DNA of 64,000 nt. Source: Aquicoccus sp. G2-2. Lineage in GTDB: Bacteria; Pseudomonadota; Alphaproteobacteria; Rhodobacterales; Rhodobacteraceae. The position numbers were made by a program, and so were the translations under genes. How positions within the stretch are numbered: the stretch's first letter is position 1; every line of letters begins with the position of its first letter. The stretch covers positions 1,054,001 through 1,118,000 of the forward strand of contig NZ_JAYDCK010000003.1 of NCBI RefSeq assembly GCF_034555965.1. The letters run 5' to 3'. Below are positions 16,203-28,678 of this stretch, in pieces. The notes under the pieces were generated by a model. That model was given only the letters and a program-made list of their open reading frames with translations. It ran no database searches and was not told where the DNA came from.

Positions 16203-18922
16203 ATGGCCAAGAAAATGCTTATTGATGCCACCCACGCGGAAGAAACCCGCGTTGTGGTGGTGGACGGAAACAAGGTTGAGGAATTCGACTTTGAATCGGA
16301 AAACAAACGCCAGCTAGCTGGCAATATCTATCTTGCAAAAGTAACGCGGGTTGAACCGTCATTGCAGGCGGCTTTCGTTGATTACGGCGGTAACCGGCAC
16401 GGGTTCCTCGCGTTTTCGGAAATTCATCCGGACTATTATCAGATCCCGGTCGCTGACCGCGAGAAGCTGATGGAGGAAGAGCGCGCCTATGCCGAGGCGA
16501 TGCGCGCCAAGGAAGAAGCCGATGAGCGCAAGCCCCGGCGCGGGCGCCGCGGGCGCGGGAAGGCGGCGGATGCCGGGTCTGACGATGCCGTGGAGACCAG
16601 CGACGTGTTGGCTGACGGGATCGACGGGATGGAAACGCTCGATCTTGGCAATGATGGTGATAACGGGGCGGGTGACGATTCGCTTGAGGGTCACTCGCCG
16701 ATGATGCTGGTGCCGGAAACGCCGGTCGAAGAGCCGGAAGCCGGTGAGCATGACAGTGACGAATCTCACGATGATGACGATGACGGTGACGGTGAGGCGC
16801 TGGATGCGACTGACAAGGATTCGGATATCGAATCCGTTGCTGACGAGGATGATCACGAGGACATTCGCCCACCGCGCAAACCGCGTGCGCGGCGCTATAA
16901 GATTCAGGAAGTCATCAAGGTGCGCCAGATTCTTCTGGTGCAGGTCGTCAAGGAAGAGCGCGGCAACAAGGGTGCGGCGCTGACCACCTATCTGAGCCTT
17001 GCCGGGCGCTATTGTGTGCTGATGCCCAATACCGCGCGCGGGGGTGGTATTTCGCGCAAGATTACCAATGCCGTTGACCGCAAGAAGCTCAAGACCATCG
17101 CGAACGAAATCGATGTTCCGCAAGGTGCCGGATTGATCGTGCGCACCGCAGGGGCGAAGCGCACCAAGACCGAGATCAAGCGTGATTACGAGTATCTTCA
17201 ACGTCTTTGGGAGCAGATTCGCGACCTGACGTTGAAAAGCATCGCACCGGCGAAAATCTATGAAGAAGGCGATCTTATCAAGCGTTCGATCCGCGATCTT
17301 TATAGCCGCGAGATTGATGAGGTTCTGGTTGAGGGCGAAGGCGGGTATCGCATCGCCAAGGACTTCATGAAGATGATCATGCCGTCGCACGCCAAAAACG
17401 TGAAATACTACGCCGAAGGGATGCCGCTTTTTGCGCGCTATCAGGTGGAAGCCTATCTGGCGTCGATGTTCAACCCGACGGTGCAGCTTAAATCCGGTGG
17501 CTATATCGTGATCGGCGTGACCGAGGCATTGGTGGCGATTGACGTGAACTCGGGGCGGGCGACCAAGGAAAGCTCGATCGAGGAGACCGCGACCAAGACC
17601 AACCTGGAGGCCGCCGAAGAGGTGGCGCGGCAGGTGCGGTTGCGTGATCTTGCGGGGCTGATCGTGATCGACTTCATCGACATGGATGAGCGGCGCAACA
17701 ACAATGCGGTGGAAAAGCGGCTTAAAGACAAGCTGAAGACCGACCGGGCGCGGATTCAGGTGGGCCGGATTTCCGGCTTTGGCTTGTTGGAGATGAGCCG
17801 CCAGCGGCTTCGCCCCGGCATGATCGAGGCAACGACCCAGCCATGCCCGGCCTGCCACGGCACCGGGCTTATCCGCTCGGATGACAATCTGGCGCTGAAT
17901 ATCCTGCGCCAGATCGAGGAAGAAGCGACCCGTGGGCGCAGCCGTGAGGTTTTGATCAAGGCGCCCGTCGGGATTGCCAATTTCCTGATGAACCAGAAGC
18001 GCGAGCATATCGCGCAGATCGAAGTGCGCTATGGGGTGTCGGTGCGGGTGGAGGGCGATCCGTTGCTGGTTTCGCCCGACTTCAGCCTTGAGAAGCTCAA
18101 GACCGCAACGCGTGCAGTGCCGGAAGCGGTGGCGCATGTTGTTTCGGCCAATACCTCGTTGATGGATGAGGTGGACGATGATGCGGACGACGAAACCGCA
18201 AGCGATGCACCAACGTCAGAAGAAGAGGACGAGACCCCGAAGCCGAAAAAGCGCCGGCGCAGGCGTCGGCGGCGGGGCAAAGGTGGCCAAAACGGAGAGA
18301 ACGGCGACAATAACGGGCCCAGCGACGGCGACGGCAACGGCGAGAGAGCGGCCGAGGCCGACACAACCGATCAGGCCGATGCCGAGGCTGAGCCGGAGCA
18401 GGCCGAGAAGCCACGCCGGGGCCGCAAGCCAAAGGCCGCTGATGCAGCCGCGCAAGCCGAGCCCGAGGCCGCAGCCGAGACCAAAACGGACGGCGATCGC
18501 CCGGACGAAGAGGCCGCAGCGAAGCCCAAGCGGACCCGAACCCGCACCCGCAAGGTGGCGGATGAGGAGCAAGCAGCACCTGCAGAGGTGGCTAAGGCAG
18601 AAGAGAAACCCAAGCGCGCACCGCGCAGCCGCAAGAAAAGGTGGACGACGAGGCAGCACCCGCCGAGCCAACTACTGAGGCTGACACTCCGGCAGACAGG
18701 GCGGCGGAAGATGCTCCGAAGAAGCCTCGCGCAACGCGGACCCGCAAGAAAGCGGAAGCGGCCCCTGCGCCAGAGCCGGTGGCTGAGGCCGTTGCCGCCC
18801 CGGAGCCTGCGCCCGAACCAGTGACGGAATCCATCGCAGCACCTGATCCGGTGATGACGGCAGAGCCTGAGCCCGCGCCGAAAAAGCCCAAACGCAAGGG
18901 CTGGTGGTCGCTCAAGGGTTGA
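16203..18922 (+). CDS. rne: Ribonuclease E (frameshifted near the C-terminus)
   Basis: The endonuclease that scaffolds the RNA degradosome, 906 aa after correction. The start MAKKMLIDATHAEETRVVVV matches relatives. The S1 domain (from residue 37) is split by a very acidic insertion at about residues 90-230. Catalytic aspartates lie in VAIDVNSGRATKESS (about 446) and GLIVIDFIDMDERR (about 489), and the Zn-link is CPACHGTG (about 547). The tail is a disordered Lys/Arg/Glu/Ala-rich scaffold. The frame breaks at four A (18636-18639); one more A continues it to KPKRKGWWSLKG and TGA at 18922. Uncorrected, it stops at 18824. Confidence 0.95.
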
Positions 18923-18945
18923 TCGCTGGGAGGTTACAACCAAAG

Positions 18946-18976
18946 AGCGCCGTAGTTTCGACTGCGGCGCTTTTTT
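18946..18976 (+). terminator. Rho-independent terminator after rne
   Basis: AGCGCCGTAGT, a TTCG tetraloop and ACTGCGGCGCT form an 11-bp stem with one T-G pair, followed by a run of T ending near 18976. Confidence 0.9.
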
Positions 18977-18997
18977 GGTCGCCTTAGTGCCGGTTCG

Positions 18998-19234
18998 TCA
19001 GTCTTGAGGGGTTCCCTTGCGCACCACGTAAAGCCGCGCGCCGTGTTCGGCGCGGGTTTCAAGCAGGGCATGGCCGTTTTCGGTGCAAAAATGCGGCACG
19101 TCGATTTCGGCCATCGGATCATCGGCCAGTAAGTTGAGGCAGGCGCCGGGGGCCAGCGATTGCAGGCGTTTGCGCAGTTTCAGCACCGGCAGCGGGCAAA
19201 GCAGGCCGCGCGCATCAAGGTCAATCTCGGTCAT
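18998..19234 (-). CDS. tusA: TusA-family sulfurtransferase
   Basis: A 78-aa sulfur-carrier protein with the family signature LDARGLLCPLPVLKLRKRL; the persulfide cysteine is in CPLPVLK (residue 13). TusA relays sulfur from a cysteine desulfurase toward tRNA 2-thiouridine formation, molybdenum cofactor or other sinks. The thiouridylase MnmA is 1 kb away on the same strand, with ccdA between on the other strand, so a tRNA thiolation role is plausible. It converges on rne across the rne terminator. Confidence 0.9.
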   Translation of the reverse strand: MTEIDLDARGLLCPLPVLKLRKRLQSLAPGACLNLLADDPMAEIDVPHFCTENGHALLETRAEHGARLYVVRKGTPQD

Positions 19235-19244
19235 ATGCAGGGCT

Positions 19245-19360
19245 TAAAGCGTTTCGGGTTGAAGTTGAAACACAACTTGAACTCGAAACGCGCGCAACAT
19301 TCAATTGCCGCGAATGTTTCGTGATTGTTCCGTGCCTCAACAATACACTGAAACGCTTTA
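19245..19360. repeat. 116-bp element with 11-bp terminal inverted repeats and internal hairpins
   Basis: TAAAGCGTTTC (19245-19255) and GAAACGCTTTA (19350-19360) are a perfect 11-bp inverted pair. Inside lie a 19-bp inverted repeat with two mismatches (19249-19267 against 19273-19291, five-base loop), AACATTC/GAATGTT (19296-19302 and 19312-19318) and ATTGTT/AACAAT (19324-19329 and 19339-19344). The element fills the divergent tusA-ccdA gap and could be a MITE-like repeat or a structured regulatory region. Confidence 0.75.
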
Positions 19361-19462
19361 GCGCCGTGGCAATTGGGCGTCCACGGTTTTGTGAGGTTTG
19401 ACCGCGTGACGGCGGCGGCGAAATCACCTAAGCAGTGGCGGACACGAAGGCAAGGAAGAGCC

Positions 19463-20206
19463 ATGTTTGGAATAGAACTTATCGACGCGAGCCTGATTCC
19501 GGCGATGATGGTCGCGCTTTTGGCGGGGCTGCTTTCATTCCTCAGCCCGTGTGTTCTTCCGATCGTGCCGCCTTATCTTGCTTATATGTCCGGCACGACG
19601 ATGAATGATCTGAATGAGGGGCGTAACCGGGCGATCATGCCAGCATTGTTTTTCGTGCTGGGCCTTTCGACGGTGTTTTTGCTTCTTGGTTTCACGGCCT
19701 CTGCCGTGGGGCAGGTTTTCCTTGCCTATCAGGACTGGTTCAATTGGGTGGCAGGGATTCTGGTGATGATCTTCGGCGCGCATTTCGTCGGGGTTTACCG
19801 GATTGGCTTTCTCGACCGTGAAGCGCGGCTTGATGCCGGGGATCACGGCGGGTCGGCATTTGGCGCCTATATCCTTGGGCTGGCCTTTGCCTTTGGCTGG
19901 ACTCCCTGCATTGGTCCGCAACTGGGCGCGATCCTGAGCCTTGCGGCGCAGGAAAGCTCTGTCGGGCGAGGCACGGTCCTGCTCGCGGTTTATGCGGCGG
20001 GCCTCGGCATTCCGTTCCTTTTGGTGGCGGCGTTCCTGCCGCGTCTTGGCGGGCTGATGGGCTGGATGAAACGCCATATGGAGCAGATCGAACGGGTGAT
20101 GGGCCTGCTTTTGTGGACCATCGGTTTGATGATGCTGACCGGCGGCTTTTCCACGTTCTCTTATTGGTTGTTAGAACAGTTTCCGGCGTTGGCGACGTTG
20201 GGATAA
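19463..20206 (+). CDS. ccdA: CcdA-type thiol:disulfide interchange membrane protein
   Basis: A 247-aa, six-helix membrane protein that carries electrons from thioredoxin across the inner membrane for cytochrome c maturation or envelope thiol reduction. The redox cysteines are in LSFLSPCVLPIVPPYL (first helix) and GWTPCIGPQLGAIL (fourth helix). The start is ATG 19463 behind AGGAAGAG; the open frame upstream crosses the inverted-repeat element and is not conserved in character. Confidence 0.93.
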   Translation: MFGIELIDASLIPAMMVALLAGLLSFLSPCVLPIVPPYLAYMSGTTMNDLNEGRNRAIMPALFFVLGLSTVFLLLGFTASAVGQVFLAYQDWFNWVAGILVMIFGAHFVGVYRIGFLDREARLDAGDHGGSAFGAYILGLAFAFGWTPCIGPQLGAILSLAAQESSVGRGTVLLAVYAAGLGIPFLLVAAFLPRLGGLMGWMKRHMEQIERVMGLLLWTIGLMMLTGGFSTFSYWLLEQFPALATLG

Positions 20207-20212
20207 GGCGGG

Positions 20213-20232
20213 GAGGTGTTTTGAAACGCCTC
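20213..20232. terminator. Hairpin between convergent ccdA and mnmA
   Basis: GAGGTGTT and AACGCCTC pair (one T-G) around a TTGA loop in the 31-base gap between the two stops. A bidirectional terminator role is likely but it lacks a long T run. Confidence 0.5.
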
Positions 20233-20237
20233 GCGCT

Positions 20238-21381
20238 TTATCCTTTATGAATCCAGCCGCCACCAAGGACACGTGTGCCTTCGGTTTCATAGAACACGCA
20301 CGCTTGCCCCGGCGCGACGCCCTCTTCCGGGGTGAGCAGCTCAACCTCGGCGGTGTCCGGCCCGAGCGGGCGCAGAATCGCGGGGTGGGGCGGGCGCGTG
20401 GAGCGGACCTTCACCGAAATCTCGCGCGCGGGTTCATCCATCAGCGCGCCATCGCCCAGCCAGTTAATCTCGCGCACCGGCACGATACGGGTGGCCAGCG
20501 CCTCTTTCGGGCCGACGATCACGCGGCGTGCCTCCGGGTCGAGCTTGACCACGTAGAGCGGATCGGCAAGCCCGCCGATGCCAAGCCCGCGGCGTTGCCC
20601 GATGGTATAGTGAAGCACACCCTCGTGCTGACCCAGCACATTGCCTTCGGTATCGACAATCTCACCCGGCTCCGCTGCACCGGGGCGCAGTTTTTCGATA
20701 ACGGCGGCATAGTCGCCATTGGGCACAAAGCAGATATCCTGACTGTCGGGCTTCATCGCCACCGGCAGACCGTATTTCGCCGCCAGCGCGCGGGTTTCAT
20801 CCTTTGACGGAAGATGCCCCAGCGGAAAGCGCAGATAATCAAGCTGAGTTTGCGTGGTGGAAAACAGGAAATAGGATTGGTCGCGGGCGGCATCGGCGGC
20901 GCGGTGCAGTTCTGCCCCATATGCGCCCATCTTGCGCTGGATATAATGGCCGGTCGCCATGCAATCGGCTTCCAGATCGCGGGCGGTTCCAAGCAGGTCC
21001 TTGAACTTTACCCGTTCATTACAGCGGATGCATGGCACCGGAGTGGCCCCGGCAAGATAGCTGTCGGCAAACTCGTCGATCACCGCATCCTTGAAAATGT
21101 TCTCGTAATCCAGCACGTAATGCGGGAAGCCCATTTCCTCGGCCACGCGGCGGGCATCGTGAATGTCGATCCCGGCACAACAGGCACCTTTCTTGGCCAA
21201 GGCCGCGCCATGGTCATAAAGCTGAAGCGTGACGCCGATCACATCATAGCCTTCCTCGGCCAACATCGCCGCGACAACGGACGAGATCGACGCCGCCCGA
21301 CATGGCCACGATGACGCGGGTTTCGGACGGGGGTTTGGCAAAGCCCAATGAATTGAGGCCGGTGGCTTGATCAAGCGGCAT
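20238..21381 (-). CDS. mnmA: tRNA-specific 2-thiouridylase MnmA (frameshifted in the PP-loop)
   Basis: MnmA adenylates and thiolates U34 of tRNA Lys, Glu and Gln. The start [20 protein letters not shown] (ATG ending at 21381) leads to VAMSGGVD, where the frame breaks; the rest ([20 protein letters not shown] and on) continues in another frame. One extra base (G at 21285 on the + strand) explains it: removing it gives SGGVDSSVV and 380 aa. Catalytic cysteines lie in [14 protein letters not shown] and [14 protein letters not shown]. The gene is nearly always essential or important, so a sequence error is likelier than real inactivation. Confidence 0.92.
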
Positions 21382-21509
21382 GGGAGACTCTCCTGATGAG
21401 AACCAGCCGAATATAAGAAAATCCGAGACAGTCTCAACCCCCGAGTTTCATCCGCCGTTAAGAGGGGCGGTGCATCACTGTCTGCGTGGAAAGATGCGAG
21501 GGATGAGCG

Positions 21510-21788
21510 ATGTATCTCAAGAAAGTGGACGGGCCTCGGGCGGTCACGCTGCCGGATGGCCGGGTGTTGACGCGGGCCGATTTGCCGCCGGGCGATACGG
21601 TGCGATGGGTTGCCAGCCGCAAGGCGGCAGTGGTGCGCGGCGTGATTTACGGGCTGATCGAACAGACCGAGGCATTACAGGTTTACGGGATCAGCGAAGA
21701 TGAATTCCTTGAATGGGTGCGGGCGGTTAGCGATCATGGTGAAATTGGATTGAAAGCCACGTTTTTACAAAAAAATATACAACCATAA
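21510..21788 (+). CDS. sciP: SciP, CtrA-antagonist transcription factor (DUF1153)
   Basis: A 92-aa helix-turn-helix protein with the strongly conserved core [16 protein letters not shown] and [14 protein letters not shown]. In Caulobacter SciP binds CtrA and keeps it from activating promoters outside its cell-cycle window. It lies 92 bases upstream of ctrA on the same strand. A GAGGGATGAGCG ribosome site precedes the ATG. The C-terminus ([11 protein letters not shown]) enters an AT-rich region that holds the ctrA promoter. Confidence 0.95.
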   Translation: MYLKKVDGPRAVTLPDGRVLTRADLPPGDTVRWVASRKAAVVRGVIYGLIEQTEALQVYGISEDEFLEWVRAVSDHGEIGLKATFLQKNIQP

Positions 21789-21826
21789 GAAGAAAAGATA
21801 ACTTTATTATCATCAGTAACTTGTGG

Positions 21827-21877
21827 TTAACCATTTTTGTTCACGTTTGATTCCAAGAAAACAAACTGCGGAGAATC
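21827..21877 (+). promoter_or_regulatory. ctrA upstream control region: TTAACCAT half-site and two GANTC sites
   Basis: The AT-rich gap holds TTAACCAT (21827-21834), a CtrA-type half-site, and two GANTC methylation sites, GATTC at 21849-21853 and GAATC at 21873-21877, the latter four bases from the start codon. GANTC is the CcrM target, and methylation at ctrA promoters is established in Caulobacter. A full TTAA-N7-TTAA site is not present. Confidence 0.5.
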
Positions 21878-21880
21878 GTT

Positions 21881-22597
21881 ATGCGTGTGCTGCTTGTGGA
21901 AGACGACCCGACTACTTCGAAAAGCATCGAGATGATGCTGACCCATGCCAACCTGAACGTCTATACGACTGACCTGGGCGAAGAAGGGATCGATCTGGCC
22001 AAGCTTTACGATTACGATTTGATCCTTCTTGACCTTGGATTGCCGGATATGAACGGGCATGACGTGCTACGCCAGTTGCGCCTTGCACGGGTGGACACGC
22101 CAATTCTCATCCTTTCAGGTGCGGATGACACGGAAAACAAGCTTAAGGGCTTTGGCTTTGGCGCGGATGATTACCTGACCAAGCCGTTCCACCGTGAAGA
22201 ACTGGTGGCGCGCATTCATGCGATCATTCGCCGCTCGAAAGGCCATGCGCAATCAATGATCAGGACCGGCAAGGTCAACGTCAATCTCGACGCGAAAACG
22301 GTGGATGTCGGCGGCAAACCGGTGCATCTGACCGGCAAGGAATATCAGATGTTCGAATTGCTGAGCCTGCGTAAGGGCACAACCCTGACCAAGGAAATGT
22401 TCCTCAACCATCTTTATGGCGGGATGGATGAGCCGGAATTAAAGATCATCGACGTGTTTATCTGCAAGCTGCGCAAGAAACTGGCAACGGCGACGAGCGG
22501 TGCGAATTACATCGAGACGGTCTGGGGGCGCGGCTATGTATTGCGCGACCCGGAACCGGAAACGCAAGACAGCGCCCCGCTTGCCATCGGTGCCTGA
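21881..22597 (+). CDS. ctrA: CtrA, global cell-cycle/motility response regulator
   Basis: A 238-aa OmpR-family regulator. The N-terminus [20 protein letters not shown], phospho-Asp in [17 protein letters not shown] (about residue 51) and [20 protein letters not shown] are near-identical to known CtrA. The winged-helix domain includes [20 protein letters not shown] and [13 protein letters not shown]. In Rhodobacteraceae CtrA is usually non-essential and drives flagella, gene-transfer-agent and quorum-linked genes. It is followed by a strong terminator and probably forms its own unit or one with sciP. Confidence 0.98.
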   Translation: MRVLLVEDDPTTSKSIEMMLTHANLNVYTTDLGEEGIDLAKLYDYDLILLDLGLPDMNGHDVLRQLRLARVDTPILILSGADDTENKLKGFGFGADDYLTKPFHREELVARIHAIIRRSKGHAQSMIRTGKVNVNLDAKTVDVGGKPVHLTGKEYQMFELLSLRKGTTLTKEMFLNHLYGGMDEPELKIIDVFICKLRKKLATATSGANYIETVWGRGYVLRDPEPETQDSAPLAIGA

Positions 22598-22653
22598 TAT
22601 CGAAACTCCCAAGGCTCGCGCGTTCCCCGCGCGCTTCCCACTCACGAGCCTGA

Positions 22654-22687
22654 AACCGCGCGGCACGCCAACGCCGCGCGGTTTTTT
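22654..22687 (+). terminator. Rho-independent terminator after ctrA
   Basis: AACCGCGCGGC and GCCGCGCGGTT form a perfect 11-bp stem (22654-22664 with 22673-22683), eight-base loop, then a T run. Confidence 0.93.
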
Positions 22688-22793
22688 GATATGTCGGGAT
22701 GTTTCGCGGCGACAGACCTGAAATGATGTGGCGAATGATGCCGGGAGAGGTAAGTTTCGCTTTGTGGTGCAGATGACGGTGCGGGCAGGAGGA

Positions 22794-27207
<4,414 letters not shown>

Positions 27208-27235
27208 CCAAAGTTTTCACAAAAAGTTCACGAAT

Positions 27236-27250
27236 GTTCTTAAAAAGTTC
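27236..27250 (+). promoter_or_regulatory. LexA-type SOS box (GTTC-N7-GTTC)
   Basis: GTTC (27236-27239), seven bases TTAAAAA, GTTC (27247-27250). The alphaproteobacterial LexA box is the direct repeat GTTC-N7-GTTC. A third GTTC lies just upstream at 27226. TTTACA (27251-27256) abuts the box and may be part of the promoter, 70 bases before a small ORF. Confidence 0.65.
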
Positions 27251-27319
27251 TTTACAAGTTTCGCGATAAATGAGAACAAAGAGGCAACAAGACGATATTC
27301 GAGATGAGGAGTTGCCCCG

Positions 27320-27442
27320 ATGCTGACCCAGATCAAAACAGTGCTTCACCGCAGCCAGGACACGCTTTGGCAAGACGCTATTGGGGCGGTTTCGCTGATG
27401 ATCCTGTTGATTGCGGCGTTACATTTTCCGGGGGTTGTCTGA
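27320..27442 (+). CDS. 40-aa single-pass membrane protein, candidate SOS-induced peptide
   Basis: ATG 27320 follows GATGAGGAG with good spacing. The peptide is MLTQIKTVLHRSQDTLWQDA followed by a hydrophobic helix (IGAVSLMILLIAALHF) and PGVV. The layout is a short charged cytoplasmic part, then one transmembrane segment. I believe similar tiny ORFs occur in other Rhodobacteraceae, but they have no assigned role. The LexA-type box upstream suggests induction by DNA damage; LexA-controlled one-helix proteins such as SidA of Caulobacter block division. That parallel is inference, not homology. Confidence 0.7.
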   Translation: MLTQIKTVLHRSQDTLWQDAIGAVSLMILLIAALHFPGVV

Positions 27443-27637
27443 AGGTTTTAGTGTTTTCTGCCACGTGATCCGCACGGTCCGGTAAGTGGTGCCAATCTGT
27501 CCCAACTCTGGCACCTGAACGAACATTGCCTGTCTCGTCACATGCGGGGGCTGCCTCACACCCCCGATCTGTCCCTGACTGGACTTGGATCACGCACCTG
27601 ACCGCCGCTTTGGTTTCCCCAAGGCGGCGGTTTTTTT
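27443..27637 (+). ncRNA. Structured 3' UTR or small RNA candidate
   Basis: Between the 40-aa ORF and the terminator at 27601 there is no gene. The sequence holds GGTGCCA/TGGCACC (27487-27493 with 27507-27513) and GGGGG/CCCCC (27546-27550 with 27561-27565) hairpins, and then the terminator. It may be the mRNA 3' end or an independent small RNA. Confidence 0.35.
27601..27637 (+). terminator. Rho-independent terminator
   Basis: ACCGCCGCTTTGG and CCAAGGCGGCGGT form a 13-bp stem with one wobble, closed by a short TTTC loop and followed by seven T. Confidence 0.93.
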
Positions 27638-27768
27638 GCGCGGTGGCGGGCTATGGCTTGAAGCGCCGCGCCTTTGGCCCGAGGCATCAGGGAAAGGCGG
27701 GGCGCGGGCGGGCGCTCATATCTTGCACTGCGCCCTGCCAAAAGCTCTTGATTGAGGTTTCGGCGGTT

Positions 27769-28218
27769 TCAGGCGCAGGCGCTGTTTTCGGCGGCGTCCA
27801 TCGCTTCGGTAATGGCTTCCAGCGTAAGCATGATCGAGGCGTGACGATTCTTGTAATCGCGCGCCGGACGCAGAACTTCGAGCCCATCGAACGGCGCGGG
27901 CGGGGTCGGGCCGTCGGATTTCAGCATGGCAAGAAGTGCATCACGAGCAGATTCGATTTGTGAGCGGGTGCAACCGATCACATTCGCACCGACAACGCTT
28001 GCGGCGGCCTGACCAAGCGCGCAAGCTTTGACATCCTGCCCATAAGTGGAGATTTTTCCGTTATCGAGTGTGATATCGACGGTGACGGTCGAGCCGCATA
28101 GCGGCGCACGGCGCTTGACCGTCGCATCCGGCTGCTCCAGCCGCTCTAGATGCGGAATATCGGCAGCCAGCGCCAGAATACGTTCAGAGTAAAGCTTGAT
28201 AAGGTCAGTTTCAGGCAT
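27769..28218 (-). CDS. IscU/NifU-like iron-sulfur scaffold protein
   Basis: A 149-aa protein of the NifU N-terminal fold. Cysteines that could hold a cluster are in APLCGSTVTVD (about residue 41), KACALGQAAASVVG (about 66) and VIGCTRSQIE (about 82). It differs from classic IscU in having ALGQ after the second cysteine, the form common in alphaproteobacterial SUF-type scaffolds. It is not in the suf operon. It is divergent from hisI with 77 bases between. Role as scaffold or sulfur acceptor is inferred from the family. Confidence 0.85.
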   Translation of the reverse strand: MPETDLIKLYSERILALAADIPHLERLEQPDATVKRRAPLCGSTVTVDITLDNGKISTYGQDVKACALGQAAASVVGANVIGCTRSQIESARDALLAMLKSDGPTPPAPFDGLEVLRPARDYKNRHASIMLTLEAITEAMDAAENSACA

Positions 28219-28295
28219 AGCGTTCGCGGCACATTTTCATTTCGGATGACATGCCATAGATACGCCGCAACGCGCGGTATTTAAAGGGGGCAGGA

Positions 28296-28655
28296 ATGCA
28301 ATTTGATCCGACCAGTCTGACATTCAATGAACAAGGGTTGCTTCCGGTAATTGCACAGGCGGTTGATGGTGGGGACGTTCTGATGCTGGCGTGGATGAAC
28401 GCCGAAGCCGTGGCACGCACGTTGGAAACCGGCCGTGTGACTTATTGGAGCCGATCCCGGCAAGCGTTCTGGGTGAAGGGAGAGAGCAGCGGGCATGTGC
28501 AACGGTTGATTGAGATGCGCGTGGATTGTGACCGCGATTGCCTGCTGGTGCTGGTAGAGCAGGAAGGACCGGCTTGCCACACCAATCGGCAGAGCTGCTT
28601 TTTCACGGCTGTGAGGAATGGCGAAGAAGTGGAGATTATGGCGCCTTTGGAGTAG
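28296..28655 (+). CDS. hisI: Phosphoribosyl-AMP cyclohydrolase
   Basis: A 119-aa zinc enzyme for the third step of histidine synthesis. MLAWMNAEAVARTLETGRVTYWSRSR is the family signature, and metal-binding residues appear as DCDRDCLLVL and GPACHTNRQSCFF. It is the single-domain form, with no fused HisE, as is usual in Alphaproteobacteria. AAGGGGGCAGG precedes the start. Confidence 0.97.
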   Translation: MQFDPTSLTFNEQGLLPVIAQAVDGGDVLMLAWMNAEAVARTLETGRVTYWSRSRQAFWVKGESSGHVQRLIEMRVDCDRDCLLVLVEQEGPACHTNRQSCFFTAVRNGEEVEIMAPLE

Positions 28656-28678
28656 TGAGTTGACGTGAAGCCTATTCC

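Noticed and set aside
16359-18137. 592-codon open frame on the - strand across rne
   Set aside because: Composition is the antisense of the rne coding sequence; no motifs, no ribosome site, and rne is certain. Typical of GC-rich DNA.
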